Source of the DNA: Novosphingobium profundi
GTDB lineage: Bacteria; Pseudomonadota; Alphaproteobacteria; Sphingomonadales; Sphingomonadaceae
NCBI RefSeq assembly: GCF_020524485.1
Contig: NZ_JAIVLF010000003.1
Coordinates: 62,001 to 126,000 of the forward strand
Length of the DNA stretch: 64,000 nucleotides
Direction: 5' to 3'
Under the pieces are notes generated by a model, which saw only the letters and a list, made by a program, of their open reading frames with translations, was not told where the DNA came from and searched no databases. The position numbers and the translations under genes are program-made. This document shows positions 1 through 8,577 of this stretch, one piece after another (positions within the stretch are counted from its first letter, which is position 1; each line of letters begins with the position of its first letter).

Positions 1-122
1 TCTCGAACCCCAAGTTCGTGGAAAAGGCCAAGCCCGAAGCGGTCGAAAAGGCCCGCGCCGACCACGCCCACCACACCGCCGAAGCGCAGCGCCTCGCCGC
101 CGCGCTGGAGCGTCTGGGCTAA
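1..122 (+). CDS. valS: Valyl-tRNA synthetase, C-terminal end (partial)
   Basis: Only the last 39 codons are in the window (reading frame from base 3, TAA at 120-122). They encode a charged helical segment starting SNPKFVEKAKPEAVEKAR and ending LERLG. This matches the C-terminal coiled-coil arm of bacterial valyl-tRNA synthetases, where the pattern LSN-x-KFV-x-KAP-x-x-VV is characteristic. The arm contacts tRNA-Val and stabilises the complex; the catalytic part lies upstream of the window. A good hairpin terminator follows 25 bases after the stop. The identification rests on this one short arm and is good but not certain. Confidence 0.75.
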   Translation, partial: SNPKFVEKAKPEAVEKARADHAHHTAEAQRLAAALERLG

Positions 123-146
123 GGGTAAAGTCCCATAAGATGCCGG

Positions 147-190
147 AAGGCCCGCGAAGCTATGCCCGCTTCGCGGGCCTTTCTTTTTTG
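147..190 (+). terminator. Rho-independent terminator of valS
   Basis: A 13-bp perfect stem (148-160 with 168-180, AGGCCCGCGAAGC arm) is followed by TTCTTTTTT. It sits directly behind the valS stop codon on the plus strand. Confidence 0.85.
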
Positions 191-205
191 AAGAAACAAA
201 GGCGA

Positions 206-336
206 TTCAAGGGATTTACCATCCCTTGACCCTGTATACCCGGCCCCCGCAGTGGGCGCCGGACGCGGCAGGAACGAACCACGATAGACAGTTTGGGGAG
301 CCCGAGGGCGATGGCCCTCGGACCTGATCTTTTCTT
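206..336 (-). repeat. Dispersed two-hairpin intergenic repeat, copy 1
   Basis: One of five related elements in this window. Read on the minus strand it starts with the palindrome CCGAGGGCCATCGCCCTCGG, continues GCTCCCCAAACTGTC, and ends in a second hairpin of the TCAAGGG...CCCTTGA type (here at 208-219 and nearby). The middle is variable. It lies between valS and the next gene. No reading frame is seen in it. Confidence 0.75.
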
Positions 337-379
337 CCCCCGAACTTGCTTTTGCTCTCTCACGCGATAGGCCGGAGCC

Positions 380-655
380 ATGATGGACATTCCCTGGGAC
401 CAGCCCGCGACGCTCATCGATCTCGACGGCAAGACGCCGGTGATCGGATCGTTCCTCGAATGCGTGATGCACTTCTCGCTGTTCAAGCCCTTCGCCAAGG
501 AGCAGGCGCGCATCCTCTTAACGCGCCCCGTCTTCAAGCCGGGCCGCAAGACCCGCGCCTGGATTTTGAACCCGGACGAGATCGAGCTGATCGTCGACCG
601 CCTCAACCGCGAGCGCGCCGAGGGCAAGGACCTCCCCCCGCACCCGGGCGGCTGA
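380..655 (+). CDS. Small hypothetical protein (91 aa)
   Basis: I do not recognise this protein. It is 91 residues, without a signal peptide or membrane segment, and looks like a soluble basic protein with a hydrophobic centre (residues 20-50) and a C-terminal helix rich in Arg and Glu (EIELIVDRLNRERAEG). Two ATG codons in a row are possible starts; the sequence GGCCGGAGCC just upstream can serve as a weak binding site. Codon use is typical of the neighbours (GC-rich third positions), which supports real coding. It is followed closely by the convergent GNAT-like gene. Confidence 0.6.
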   Translation: MMDIPWDQPATLIDLDGKTPVIGSFLECVMHFSLFKPFAKEQARILLTRPVFKPGRKTRAWILNPDEIELIVDRLNRERAEGKDLPPHPGG

Positions 656-659
656 ACGC

Positions 660-1253
660 TCAGTCCTTGGCGGTGAGCGCGTCCCAGTTCGCCCAGTCGA
701 TGGTCCGGCCTGGATAAGCGACGCGGGTGAAGGGCCAGTCCTTTGCCATCCAGCCGCGCACGAAGGCGTAGAGTTCCTCCTCGAACCCGGCCTCGTATTC
801 GGCCTTGGTCACCCACAGGCGCACCACCGCGTCGTAGCCGGGGACGGGGCTGGGCTGGACATAGACACAGCCGCGTTCACGTGTGCCGTCGGGGGTGAGG
901 ACGGCGTAAGCGAACGAGGTGCGCGCGGCAAAGCGGGCCTGTTCGGTCTCCATGTCGGTCAGGGCCTCGGCATCGGTGATGCCTTCGTGCGGCCAGGCGG
1001 TGCTGCGGGTAAAGGTCTGCTGGAGGTGCGCAATCGAGGACATGTAGGCCGCCTTGTCGATCGCGGCGAGGTCGGGGCCTAGCGGCACGATCTGGAAGCC
1101 CTTCCCTTCTACGCGCGTCGGCACCGTGAAGTCGGCAGGTACAAGGGATGGCTTGGCCGGTGCCTCGGCCGTCACGGCGGTGGTGCTGACAGAGGCTGCC
1201 CCCGCGCTCAGCAGCACCGCGAGTCCCGCCAGCGCCCGTCCCAGTCCCGCCAT
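660..1253 (-). CDS. Exported GNAT-fold acetyltransferase-like protein
   Basis: The protein has 197 residues. The N-terminus is a typical signal peptide (hydrophobic run LAGLAVLLSAGAAS, residues 8-21, then an Ala-rich cleavage region). The mature part carries the pattern of GNAT-superfamily acetyltransferases: WPHEGIT near residue 93, FAYAVLTPDG followed by RGCVYVQPS, and the closing WPF-x-RVAYPGR. In cytoplasmic relatives these form the acetyl-CoA-binding core. Finding the fold behind a signal peptide is unusual, because acetyl-CoA is not expected outside the cytoplasm, so it may be a repurposed binding fold. The start has a strong upstream site (GCGGAGGCG on the minus strand). The gene converges with the 91-aa gene and diverges from queE. 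Confidence 0.6.
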   Translation of the reverse strand: MAGLGRALAGLAVLLSAGAASVSTTAVTAEAPAKPSLVPADFTVPTRVEGKGFQIVPLGPDLAAIDKAAYMSSIAHLQQTFTRSTAWPHEGITDAEALTDMETEQARFAARTSFAYAVLTPDGTRERGCVYVQPSPVPGYDAVVRLWVTKAEYEAGFEEELYAFVRGWMAKDWPFTRVAYPGRTIDWANWDALTAKD

Positions 1254-1505
1254 GTCTTCGCCTCCGCTTCGTTATCACCAATTGCCGCATTGGTAATATC
1301 GAAAGGAGGGAAAGCAAAAGCATTTTCCTACACGCGCCAAACCTGACACAGTCCCGGCCATGCTGCCCTGCCCGCGAATTTTCTTGCAAAACCGCGCAAA
1401 AGCGCCTCTTGGGCGGCCTTGCAGGTGCCCCCCCCTGGACAGTGTCAACCGTGTCAACCTGCCCCACCCCGTAACCATCCCCTTTTCGCGACTGAAGCGC
1501 CTGCC
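1254..1505. promoter_or_regulatory. Divergent intergenic region with a short tandem repeat
   Basis: This 252-base gap separates the GNAT-like gene (minus) from queE (plus). It must hold both promoters. I see no convincing riboswitch fold. At about 1440-1461 there is an adjacent direct repeat, GTGTCAACC GTGTCAACC, about 45-60 bases before queE, which could be an operator. No gene is visible. Confidence 0.35.
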
Positions 1506-2249
1506 ATGCTGACCCTTGCCACCACCAGACCTGGAGAACCGGAAATCTTCGCCTCGCTGCAGGGCGAAGGGGCGAGCGTGGGCAAGCCCAGCACCTTCGT
1601 GCGCCTCTCGCGCTGCAACCTCGCCTGCCACTGGTGCGACACCGCCTACACCTGGCGCTTTTCGGGCGACAACCGCCCGCACACCGACGGCCTCGACTTC
1701 GCGCGCGAGGCCAACCAGGTGAAGCTGGAGGAGGCCGAGGTCGCGCAGATGGTCGCCGCACTGAAGCCCGACCGGCTTGTCCTTACCGGCGGCGAACCGC
1801 TGCTCCAGGGCGCGGCGCTGGCGCGCATGGTGGAGGCGCTCAAAGAGCTGCGCCCCGGATTCCACATCGAGATCGAGACCAACGGGTCGGTTGCCCCGCA
1901 TCCCGCGCTCGATCCCCTGATCGACCAGTTCAACGTCAGCCCGAAGCTGGCGCACAGCGGCAACCCGGCCAGACTCGCCCTCATCCCTGAGCGCCTCGCC
2001 GCCTACGCCGCCGATCCGCGTGCCTACTTCAAGTTCGTGATCGCCGAGCGATCAGACATCGAAGAAGTTCTTGGCCTTGTCGCGGCCCACTCCATCCTGC
2101 CCTCGCGGGTCTTTCTGATGCCGGAGGGGCGCGACAGCGCGACCTTGCGCGCACGGGCACGCTGGCTCGGCGACTTGTGCGCGGACCACGGGTTCAACTT
2201 TACCGACCGCCTCCACATTCACCTGTGGGGCGACACGCGCGGCACCTGA
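1506..2249 (+). CDS. queE: 7-carboxy-7-deazaguanine synthase QueE
   Basis: This radical-SAM enzyme rearranges 6-carboxy-5,6,7,8-tetrahydropterin to 7-carboxy-7-deazaguanine, a step of the queuosine tRNA-modification pathway in the cytoplasm. The 247-residue protein begins with the family pattern EIFASLQGEGASVG and has the cluster motif RCNLACHWCDT (CX3CX2C, residues 36-43) followed by TGGEPLL, which binds S-adenosylmethionine. The C-terminal RLHIHLWGD is typical of QueE. The start at 1506 was chosen because an upstream extension to 1419 is Pro/Gln-rich and outside the family length. No other que gene is in the window. The MATE gene follows. Confidence 0.9.
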   Translation: MLTLATTRPGEPEIFASLQGEGASVGKPSTFVRLSRCNLACHWCDTAYTWRFSGDNRPHTDGLDFAREANQVKLEEAEVAQMVAALKPDRLVLTGGEPLLQGAALARMVEALKELRPGFHIEIETNGSVAPHPALDPLIDQFNVSPKLAHSGNPARLALIPERLAAYAADPRAYFKFVIAERSDIEEVLGLVAAHSILPSRVFLMPEGRDSATLRARARWLGDLCADHGFNFTDRLHIHLWGDTRGT

Positions 2250-2294
2250 GCGATGGCGCACCATCGCGCACCGGGCGCCGCATCTGGGGGACAT

Positions 2295-3722
2295 ATGAAC
2301 GAAGCATCGCCGATACCCGAAGGGGAATGGGAACCGGGTGAGGACGCCGCCCACCCGCCCAAGGCCGGGGCGATGCAGGGGGACCTGACGCAGGGCCCGA
2401 TCCTGAAGACGCTGATGCTCTTCTCGCTCCCGATGCTGCTGTCCAACGTCCTCCAGACGCTCAACGGCTCGGTCAACGCGATCTGGGTCGGGCGCCTGAT
2501 CGGCGAGAGCGCTCTGGCCGCGACGGCCAACGCCAACGTCATCATGTTCCTGCTCTTTGCCGCCGTCTTCGGCTTCTCGATGGCGACCACGGTGCGCGTC
2601 GGGCAAAGCTTTGGCGCGCGTGACCTGGTTGCCGCACGCCGCACCTTCGGCAGCGGCGTCGGTTTCTGTTCGCTCGTCGCCGCGCTCACAGGGATTGCCG
2701 GCTGGTTCCTTGCCGACACCCTGCTTGACCTGATGAGCACGCCGGGCGCCAGCAAGGCGCAGGCGCTGGCCTACCTGCAGGTGATCTTCATCACCCTGCC
2801 CTTCGGCTCGGTCTCGATGATGGTGTCCATGGGCATGCGCGGCGCGGGCGATTCGCGCAGCCCGCTCTACGCCATGATCATGGTCGTCCTCCTCGACATC
2901 GGCCTCAACCCGGTGCTCATCATGGGCGCAGGGCCGCTGCCCGAGCTGGGCATCGCAGGCTCGGCCATCGCCACGGCCATCGCGAACCTGGGCGGTCTCG
3001 TCTTCCTTATCTGGCGCATCTACCGCCACGACCTGCCGATGCGCCTGCGCGGCCCGGAACTCGGTTTTCTGCGCCCGCGCCGCGACGAGCTGGCCTACAT
3101 CGTCACCAAGGGCCTGCCGATGGGCGCGCAGATGCTGCTCGTCTCCTCGGCCGGGCTCATCATGATCGGCCTCGTCAACCAGCTCGGCCTCAACGCCTCG
3201 GCGGCCTACGGCGCCTCGCTGCAATTGTGGAACTACCTGCAGATGCCCGCCTTCGCGATGGGCACCGCGGTCAGCGCCATGGTCGCGCAGGCGATCGGCG
3301 CGGACAACCACGAACGCGTCGATGCCGTGGCCAATGTCGGCATGATCGCCAACCTCGTGCTGACAACCGCGATGGCCGCTCTGATCGTGGGTTTCGACCG
3401 CCCGCTGCTCTCGCTGTTCCTGGGCTGGGACAGCCCGGCGATGCCGATTGCCGAGCACATCCAGCTGATCTGCACCGCCTCGTTCGTGATCGTGTCGGTG
3501 ACGATGATCATGCAGGGCACGCTGCGCGCCTATGGCGTCGTCATTGCCCCGCTCATCATCATGGGCATCGGGCTCTATCCGGGTCGCCTGGGCTTCTACT
3601 ACCTGCTCGAACCGCAACTGGCGGGCGATGCGGTCTGGTGGTCCTTCCCGTTCGGCTCGGTGGTCACCGTGGCGCTGACCATGGCGTACTACCGCATGGC
3701 CAACTGGCGAAAGAGCCGCTGA
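2295..3722 (+). CDS. MATE-family multidrug efflux transporter
   Basis: This inner-membrane antiporter exports cationic drugs or metabolites using a Na+ or H+ gradient. The 475-residue protein has about twelve hydrophobic segments in two halves, and both MATE repeats are recognisable: LMLFSLPMLLSNVLQTL near residue 38 and LAYIVTKGLPMGAQMLLVSS near 260. A reading frame is open from ATG 2253, three bases behind queE, but ATG 2295 has a far better binding site (CTGGGGG, 4 bases before the start) and gives the usual length. The first 30 residues are a Pro/Glu-rich cytoplasmic lead. Substrate unknown. Confidence 0.85.
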   Translation: MNEASPIPEGEWEPGEDAAHPPKAGAMQGDLTQGPILKTLMLFSLPMLLSNVLQTLNGSVNAIWVGRLIGESALAATANANVIMFLLFAAVFGFSMATTVRVGQSFGARDLVAARRTFGSGVGFCSLVAALTGIAGWFLADTLLDLMSTPGASKAQALAYLQVIFITLPFGSVSMMVSMGMRGAGDSRSPLYAMIMVVLLDIGLNPVLIMGAGPLPELGIAGSAIATAIANLGGLVFLIWRIYRHDLPMRLRGPELGFLRPRRDELAYIVTKGLPMGAQMLLVSSAGLIMIGLVNQLGLNASAAYGASLQLWNYLQMPAFAMGTAVSAMVAQAIGADNHERVDAVANVGMIANLVLTTAMAALIVGFDRPLLSLFLGWDSPAMPIAEHIQLICTASFVIVSVTMIMQGTLRAYGVVIAPLIIMGIGLYPGRLGFYYLLEPQLAGDAVWWSFPFGSVVTVALTMAYYRMANWRKSR

Positions 3723-3733
3723 GAAACGAAAGA

Positions 3734-3761
3734 GCGCGCGAAGGGAAAGTCCCTCGCGCGC
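3734..3761. terminator. Hairpin between convergent genes
   Basis: GCGCGCG-A-AGGGA and TCCCTCGCGCGC form a long GC-rich stem with one bulged A, between the ends of the MATE gene and the HerA gene. There is no clear U-run, so it is a possible bidirectional transcript end rather than a textbook terminator. Confidence 0.4.
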
Positions 3762-3794
3762 CCTGACTCCTGAAATCCCGAAGAAACGGGAGGC

Positions 3795-5462
3795 TCAGCG
3801 CCCCTGCGCGCGCCAGCGCTGGACGGTGCGCATGACCATGTCCTCTTCACCGCCCGCCTGGCTCCACAGGTCGGTAAAGGACGGGTCGGCCGAGGCCGGG
3901 CGCTTGTACTCTTCCAGATCGTCGAAGCGCACGCGCATCGGGATCGCGGTGCCCTCGCCGCAGATGATGCACTCACGGTTGCGCAGGGCCGGGATCGAGT
4001 CGAGGAAACCGCGCGCGCCTTCGGGCATGGCCGCGCGCACGAAAGCCTGGTCGCGGTCGTTGTTGAGGCGCATCGAGATGATCGTGCCGCACTGTGAGAG
4101 CACGCCCTCGGCAAGGTCGGAGGGGCGCTGGGTGATAAGGCCCAGAGAAATACCGTACTTACGCCCTTCCTTGGCGATGCGCGACAGGATGCGCCCGACC
4201 GAAGAGCCGTCTGCGTTGCGCTCGTTGGGGACGTAGCGGTGCGCTTCCTCGCAGACGAGGAGGATCGGGCGGGTCTGTTCATCGCGCGCCCAGACCGCGA
4301 AGTCGAAGACGAGGCGTGAAAGCACGGCAACGACGGTGCTGGTGATCTCGGTCGGCACGCCCGACACGTCGATGATCGAGATCGGCCGCCCGCGCGAGGG
4401 CAGGCGGAAGATCTTGCCGATGAAGTCGGTCATCGTGTCGCCCACCAGCATGCCGGAGAACATGAACTGGTAGCGCGGGTCGGTCTTGAGCTCATCGAGG
4501 CGGTTCTTGATGCGCATGTAGGGCGCGCTGGAATGGCCCTTGTCGAGCTTGCCCATCGCGTTGTTGAGAATGTTGGAGAGGTCCGAGAGCAGGTAAGGGA
4601 CGGGCGAATCCACGGTCAGCTTGCCCAGCTTCTCGGCCAATCGGTTCTTCGAGCGGGCTTCCAGCAGCGCGCGTCCGAGAATCTCCGAATCGAGCTGCCG
4701 CTCATCCCCATGGGTCGAGAGGAGGATCTCGCAATGCTCCTCGAAGTTCATCAGCCAGTAGGGCATCTGCAGGTTCGAGACATCGAGGATGATGCCCGAA
4801 TTGCGGAACGCGGCCGAGTACTCGCCGTGCGGGTCGACCATGATGATGTGGCCTTCGGGCGCATGTTCGCAGATCCGGTGAAGGATCAGGGCGGCGCTGG
4901 TCGACTTGCCGGTACCGGTCGAGCCGAGGAGGGCAAAGTGTTTGCCGAGCAGCGCGTCCACGTAAAGCCCTGCTCGGATATCCTTGGTCGGAAAGACCTT
5001 GCCGATGCCGATGCTCGCGCGCCCGTCACTGGAATAGATCTGCTGGAGGTCCTGGCTGGTCGCAGGATAGACCGGCGCTCCGGGAATGGGGTAGGCCGTG
5101 ACACCGCGGCGGAAACCGTGGATACGGCCGGTCAGGCGTTCTTCCTCGCCTTCGCCGAGGAAGTCGACATCGGCAACGATCCCCCCGCTGACATTCCCGT
5201 CCTGCTTCTGGTTGCGCACGCTGGCAAGGAGCCAGCCGTTGCCCACGCGCACCTTGACCTGGCTGCCGACCTGCCCGGAGATCGAAACCGAGGGGTCCTC
5301 TTCCTGGGCAATATCGGTGAGGCGGCCGAGGTCAAAGGCGATACGGCTGCCCGAACCGCCGATCTCGACGATGTAGCCGATCGGCTCGCGCGCCGAGGAA
5401 CTCGCCTGCGCAGCGGCTCCACCCGGCGCCGCACCGAAACCACCCATATCCATCTGATTCAT
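3795..5462 (-). CDS. herA: HerA-type hexameric ATPase / DNA translocase
   Basis: The 555-residue protein has an N-terminal HAS-barrel-like region (residues about 25-130), then a RecA/FtsK-like ATPase core. The Walker A motif GSTGTGKSTS lies near residue 181, HIIMVDPHGEYS is the first core strand, and LLVCEEAHRYVP is the Walker B helix. A late arginine (SLGLITQRPSDLAEGVL) is the usual sensor region. HerA ATPases pump DNA and normally act with the nuclease NurA in end processing. No NurA, SIR2 or other effector gene is adjacent: the neighbours are a MATE pump and a TSUP pair. I therefore read it as the stand-alone core HerA of alphaproteobacteria, not a defence system. Confidence 0.85.
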   Translation of the reverse strand: MNQMDMGGFGAAPGGAAAQASSSAREPIGYIVEIGGSGSRIAFDLGRLTDIAQEEDPSVSISGQVGSQVKVRVGNGWLLASVRNQKQDGNVSGGIVADVDFLGEGEEERLTGRIHGFRRGVTAYPIPGAPVYPATSQDLQQIYSSDGRASIGIGKVFPTKDIRAGLYVDALLGKHFALLGSTGTGKSTSAALILHRICEHAPEGHIIMVDPHGEYSAAFRNSGIILDVSNLQMPYWLMNFEEHCEILLSTHGDERQLDSEILGRALLEARSKNRLAEKLGKLTVDSPVPYLLSDLSNILNNAMGKLDKGHSSAPYMRIKNRLDELKTDPRYQFMFSGMLVGDTMTDFIGKIFRLPSRGRPISIIDVSGVPTEITSTVVAVLSRLVFDFAVWARDEQTRPILLVCEEAHRYVPNERNADGSSVGRILSRIAKEGRKYGISLGLITQRPSDLAEGVLSQCGTIISMRLNNDRDQAFVRAAMPEGARGFLDSIPALRNRECIICGEGTAIPMRVRFDDLEEYKRPASADPSFTDLWSQAGGEEDMVMRTVQRWRAQGR

Positions 5463-5584
5463 CGCACACCGAAAGCTGCTGAAAGCCGAAACCTGTTATC
5501 GTTTTCAGCCTAGAAGGCAGGCGGTTAATGTAAGCCTAAACCGACGCCTTGCAGGGCCGCTTTTCAGCCCGCGCAGTCGCCAGG

Positions 5585-6349
5585 TCAGACCAGAGCGAAG
5601 AGGCGGCCAGCCAGCCAGCCCATGCCAACCGAAACGAAGACGGCCAGAAGACCATAGGCGAAGCCCCAGTTCTGGGAAAAGTCGGCGATGGCGCGCTCGA
5701 TGCCGAGCTTGCGCACCTCGACCTCGCTGCTGGCCGAGGCGACCACGCGCCCCTCGCTGATCGCGAAAGTTTCGGCGGTGTAGCGCCCGATGGGCACCTG
5801 CGAGGGTAGGCGAATGCGCGCCTGGTAGAGGACCTGCTCGCTCACGCTGACGCCGCCTTCATCCTCGCGGTAGAGCCCGGCATCGACGTTACGCGCGACG
5901 AGGCCAGCGGAAAAGCGGGCCTGTTCCTCGGGATCGATCGCGCCGATGGGGGAGAGCTGCAGCCACTGCAGGCCCAGTTCGTAGATCGCGGCCGTCTTCT
6001 CATCGACGATATCAGCAATGGGCCGGGTCGAGGCGACGGCATAGTAGGACGGGGCCGAGCGCAGTTCGGTGCTCGCCGCGTTCACCCAGATCCCGGCGAC
6101 CTTCTGCTTCTCGCGCAACACCACCGACTGGGTCGGCCCCTTGAGCACGACGACGATGTCGTAGTCCTGTGCCGCGCGCGAACCTTCGGGCGTCAGCACC
6201 GCGCCGAAAAGCAACAGGTCCGTGCCGTTAAAGCCCTGCTGCAGGTTGATCTGGTGCTGCGAAACCTCGGGCACGAGAATGGGATCACGCGCGCCGCCCA
6301 GGAACACGAGCGCGCACAGCGCCAGAAGGGAGACAAGCAGCCGGTTCAC
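5585..6349 (-). CDS. TIGR02186-family membrane-anchored protein
   Basis: The protein has 254 residues: an N-terminal signal or anchor (RLLVSLLALCALVFLGG), a periplasmic domain with beta-rich pattern and the phrase DYDIVVVLKGP, and a C-terminal membrane helix (WGFAYGLLAVFVSVGMGWLAG). It belongs to an uncharacterised family that is regularly paired with TauE/SafE exporters. The start is the GTG at 6349, whose last two bases overlap the stop of the upstream TSUP gene (GTGA), so the two are translationally coupled. A longer frame open to 6601 reads through the TSUP gene and is not credible. It probably assists sulfite or organosulfur anion export at the membrane, but no function is proven. Confidence 0.8.
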   Translation of the reverse strand: MNRLLVSLLALCALVFLGGARDPILVPEVSQHQINLQQGFNGTDLLLFGAVLTPEGSRAAQDYDIVVVLKGPTQSVVLREKQKVAGIWVNAASTELRSAPSYYAVASTRPIADIVDEKTAAIYELGLQWLQLSPIGAIDPEEQARFSAGLVARNVDAGLYREDEGGVSVSEQVLYQARIRLPSQVPIGRYTAETFAISEGRVVASASSEVEVRKLGIERAIADFSQNWGFAYGLLAVFVSVGMGWLAGRLFALV

Positions 6350-7260
6350 AGCGGCGCCACGGTGTAGATGTCGTCGGGAATGTAGGTCAGGCCAAAGGCC
6401 ATGCGTAGCGCAACCAAGAGGACGATGACCGCCAGCACCAGCCGCAGCTTCACAGGGCTGCTCTTCTGCGCGAACTGCGAGCCGACCTGCGCGCCCGTGA
6501 CCGAGCCGAACAGCAGCATTGAGGCCAGGACGATATCGACCGCCTGCGTCGTGAGCGCGTGCATCATGGTCGTCGCGATGGTGGTAAAGAGGATCTGCCA
6601 CAGGCTCGTACCGACCACTACATTGGCGCTCATGCCCAGGATGTAGAGCATCGCGGGAACGAGGATGAAGCCGCCGCCGATGCCCATCAGCATCGTCAGG
6701 ATGCCCACCGCGCAGCCCAGCAGCAGCGGGGCGAGCGGCGAAATGTAAAGGCCTGAGCGGTAGAAGCGCCAGCGCATCGGCAGGCTGGCGACCATAGGAT
6801 GGTGGCGGCGCTTCTTCGCCGCGATCTTCTTGCCCGAACGCTCGGCCCGGATCGCCTGGATGCTTTCCTTGGCCATGAGCCCACCGATCGAGCCCAGGAG
6901 CAGGACATAGAGAATGCTGATGACGGTATCGATCTGGCCGATCCGCTCGAGCAGGCGGAACAGCAGCGCGCCGATCCCGGTGCCGATGATGCCGCCCACC
7001 ACCATCACCGTGCCGATGTGGTAGTCCACGCCGCCCCGGCGCGACTGGAAAAACACGCCCGAAACGCTGGCCCCGGTCACCTGGCTGGCGGCCGAGGCCG
7101 CCGCGACCGTGGGCGGAATGCCGTAGAAGATCATCAAGGGGGTGGTCAGAAAGCCGCCACCCACGCCGAACATCCCCGAGAGGATACCCGTGAGTGCCCC
7201 GAGCCCGACGATGACGAAGCCGTTGACCGAAAGGTTCGCGATGGGAAGGTAGACGTCCAT
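6346..7260 (-). CDS. TauE/SafE (TSUP) family anion exporter
   Basis: This is a 304-residue polytopic inner-membrane protein with about eight hydrophobic segments. The family repeats are visible as GALTGILSGMFGVGGGFLTTPLMI near residue 22 and CAVGILTMLMGIGGGFILVPAML near 190. Between the halves lies a basic loop (RSGKKIAAKKRRHH). TSUP proteins move sulfite, sulfoacetate and related anions. It is the first gene of a coupled pair with the TIGR02186 gene. The exact substrate cannot be read from the sequence. Confidence 0.85.
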   Translation of the reverse strand: MDVYLPIANLSVNGFVIVGLGALTGILSGMFGVGGGFLTTPLMIFYGIPPTVAAASAASQVTGASVSGVFFQSRRGGVDYHIGTVMVVGGIIGTGIGALLFRLLERIGQIDTVISILYVLLLGSIGGLMAKESIQAIRAERSGKKIAAKKRRHHPMVASLPMRWRFYRSGLYISPLAPLLLGCAVGILTMLMGIGGGFILVPAMLYILGMSANVVVGTSLWQILFTTIATTMMHALTTQAVDIVLASMLLFGSVTGAQVGSQFAQKSSPVKLRLVLAVIVLLVALRMAFGLTYIPDDIYTVAPL

Positions 7261-7341
7261 ACCGCTTTTCTCGCTACCGCAGCGGGGCTTGCGTGAAAAG
7301 GCGCTTCTGCCCGGTCAGGTTCCCGAAAAGGCGATAAAGTC

Positions 7342-8577
7342 TCAGAAACCTGCCGACAGGGTTATGGCAGGGCCCGAGCCGGGCTCGGCATCGCCAGCCA
7401 TGCGCTGACGCCAGTCGAGCGCGAGGCGCCCGAACATCCTCTTGTTGAGCGGCATCGTGATCATCGCCGAGGGGCCTGCATCGACCCGCCAGGCCCCCTT
7501 CTGGGCGCCCGCCCAGACACCGCCGCCCAGCCGCGCCTCAACCTTGCCGACCCTCACGACACCCTTGTCGAGACGCGCCTGGCCGTCCCCGAACGCGGTC
7601 GCGTACGTACCGGCCACGTAGCCCGCCTGCCCGTAAGCCTCCGCTCGGAGGTCACCCGGCAAAAGCAGCGGCGCGAAGCGCGTGGTCACCATCGCCGCGG
7701 CCTGGACCCGGTTGCCACCGATCCCGTTGACCAGCCGCCCCTCCAGCGCCGCATCGAGGGGGAGTCCCGGCACGGGCCGTGCCGATACGCCAAGCGCGGC
7801 GGCGGTTTCGGACACCTCGCCCAGCGCCGACGTCGTGCGCATGTAGAGCTGGGGCTGCAGAGCGCTCTTGAGCGCCAGCCGGTACCGCAGGACCGCCCCT
7901 GCCTGGCTCCCGCCATACGTGGGAGGCAGGGGCGCGGCGCCTAGCCCGCTCGCCGATTTTCCGCGCACGAGGGCCCAGGCATCGGCTGACCAGCGTCGTG
8001 GTTTTACCCGCCCCTCGCGCGCCGCGTCCTGCGCGGTGCCGGGCGTGGCGGCCGCCTTCGCTTTAGACGAAGCACCGCCGGAGGGCGCCGGAGCGTAGCC
8101 GGGCGGCATGGGATCCCCCTCGCCAAACCCCATGCGGCCAGGCGCGAGATAGTACCCCTCCCCACTGCCTGGCCCCAGCGTGCCCGAGCCTGCCCTGGCG
8201 CCTCCCTCCTGCGGGAGAGCCGCGCGAACAGGTCCCCTGTGCGCGGCCAGCGTAACTCGGCGCGTGTCGAGCAGGACCGTCACGAGTTCGGCAAGGTCGA
8301 TCCCGGCGGGCATCTGCCCCTCCCTCTCCGATCCGCCGGGCGCAGGATCGATCCGCGCAAACGACTGGGGCCCTGCTAGCCGAAGGGGCACGCCCTCGCC
8401 AACCGGATGCGCCTCGGACGAGGCGCCCCGATCAGGCCCCGTCGTCACGGTACGCGGCGCGCTCACCGCCAGAAGTGAGACCGGGTCCAACGCGGCCACG
8501 CGTCCCCCCAGCCACCCGGCAACAAGGGCCACGAACACGACGAGGGGCTGGCCCCGGTTGCGCCTCGCCGCGGTCAT
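7342..8577 (-). CDS. Short NfrA-like outer-membrane protein
   Basis: The protein has 411 residues. It starts with a hydrophobic export segment (PLVVFVALVAGWLGGRVAAL, residues 11-30), followed by about 200 residues rich in Pro, Gly and Ala, and then a C-terminal beta-strand region that ends in DWRQRMAGDAEPGSGPAITLSAGF-type sequence. That ending, with the arrangement DAGPSAMIT...RLALDWRQR and a final Phe, resembles the C-terminal barrel of NfrA/BcsC-type exopolysaccharide porins. No TPR repeats are present, although classical NfrA has many. The start overlaps the stop of the upstream glycosyltransferase by four bases (ATGA), so the two work together. Probably it helps pass a glycan through the outer membrane; family assignment is moderate. 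Confidence 0.55.
   Translation of the reverse strand: MTAARRNRGQPLVVFVALVAGWLGGRVAALDPVSLLAVSAPRTVTTGPDRGASSEAHPVGEGVPLRLAGPQSFARIDPAPGGSEREGQMPAGIDLAELVTVLLDTRRVTLAAHRGPVRAALPQEGGARAGSGTLGPGSGEGYYLAPGRMGFGEGDPMPPGYAPAPSGGASSKAKAAATPGTAQDAAREGRVKPRRWSADAWALVRGKSASGLGAAPLPPTYGGSQAGAVLRYRLALKSALQPQLYMRTTSALGEVSETAAALGVSARPVPGLPLDAALEGRLVNGIGGNRVQAAAMVTTRFAPLLLPGDLRAEAYGQAGYVAGTYATAFGDGQARLDKGVVRVGKVEARLGGGVWAGAQKGAWRVDAGPSAMITMPLNKRMFGRLALDWRQRMAGDAEPGSGPAITLSAGF

Noticed and set aside
2052..3617. 521-codon frame on the minus strand across the MATE gene
   Set aside because: The product is mostly His, Arg, Asp and Glu without hydrophobic pattern; the plus strand encodes a full transporter.
3795..5462. 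HerA as part of a HerA-SIR2 or HerA-nuclease defence island
   Set aside because: No effector gene is adjacent on either side and the neighbourhood is core metabolism and transport.
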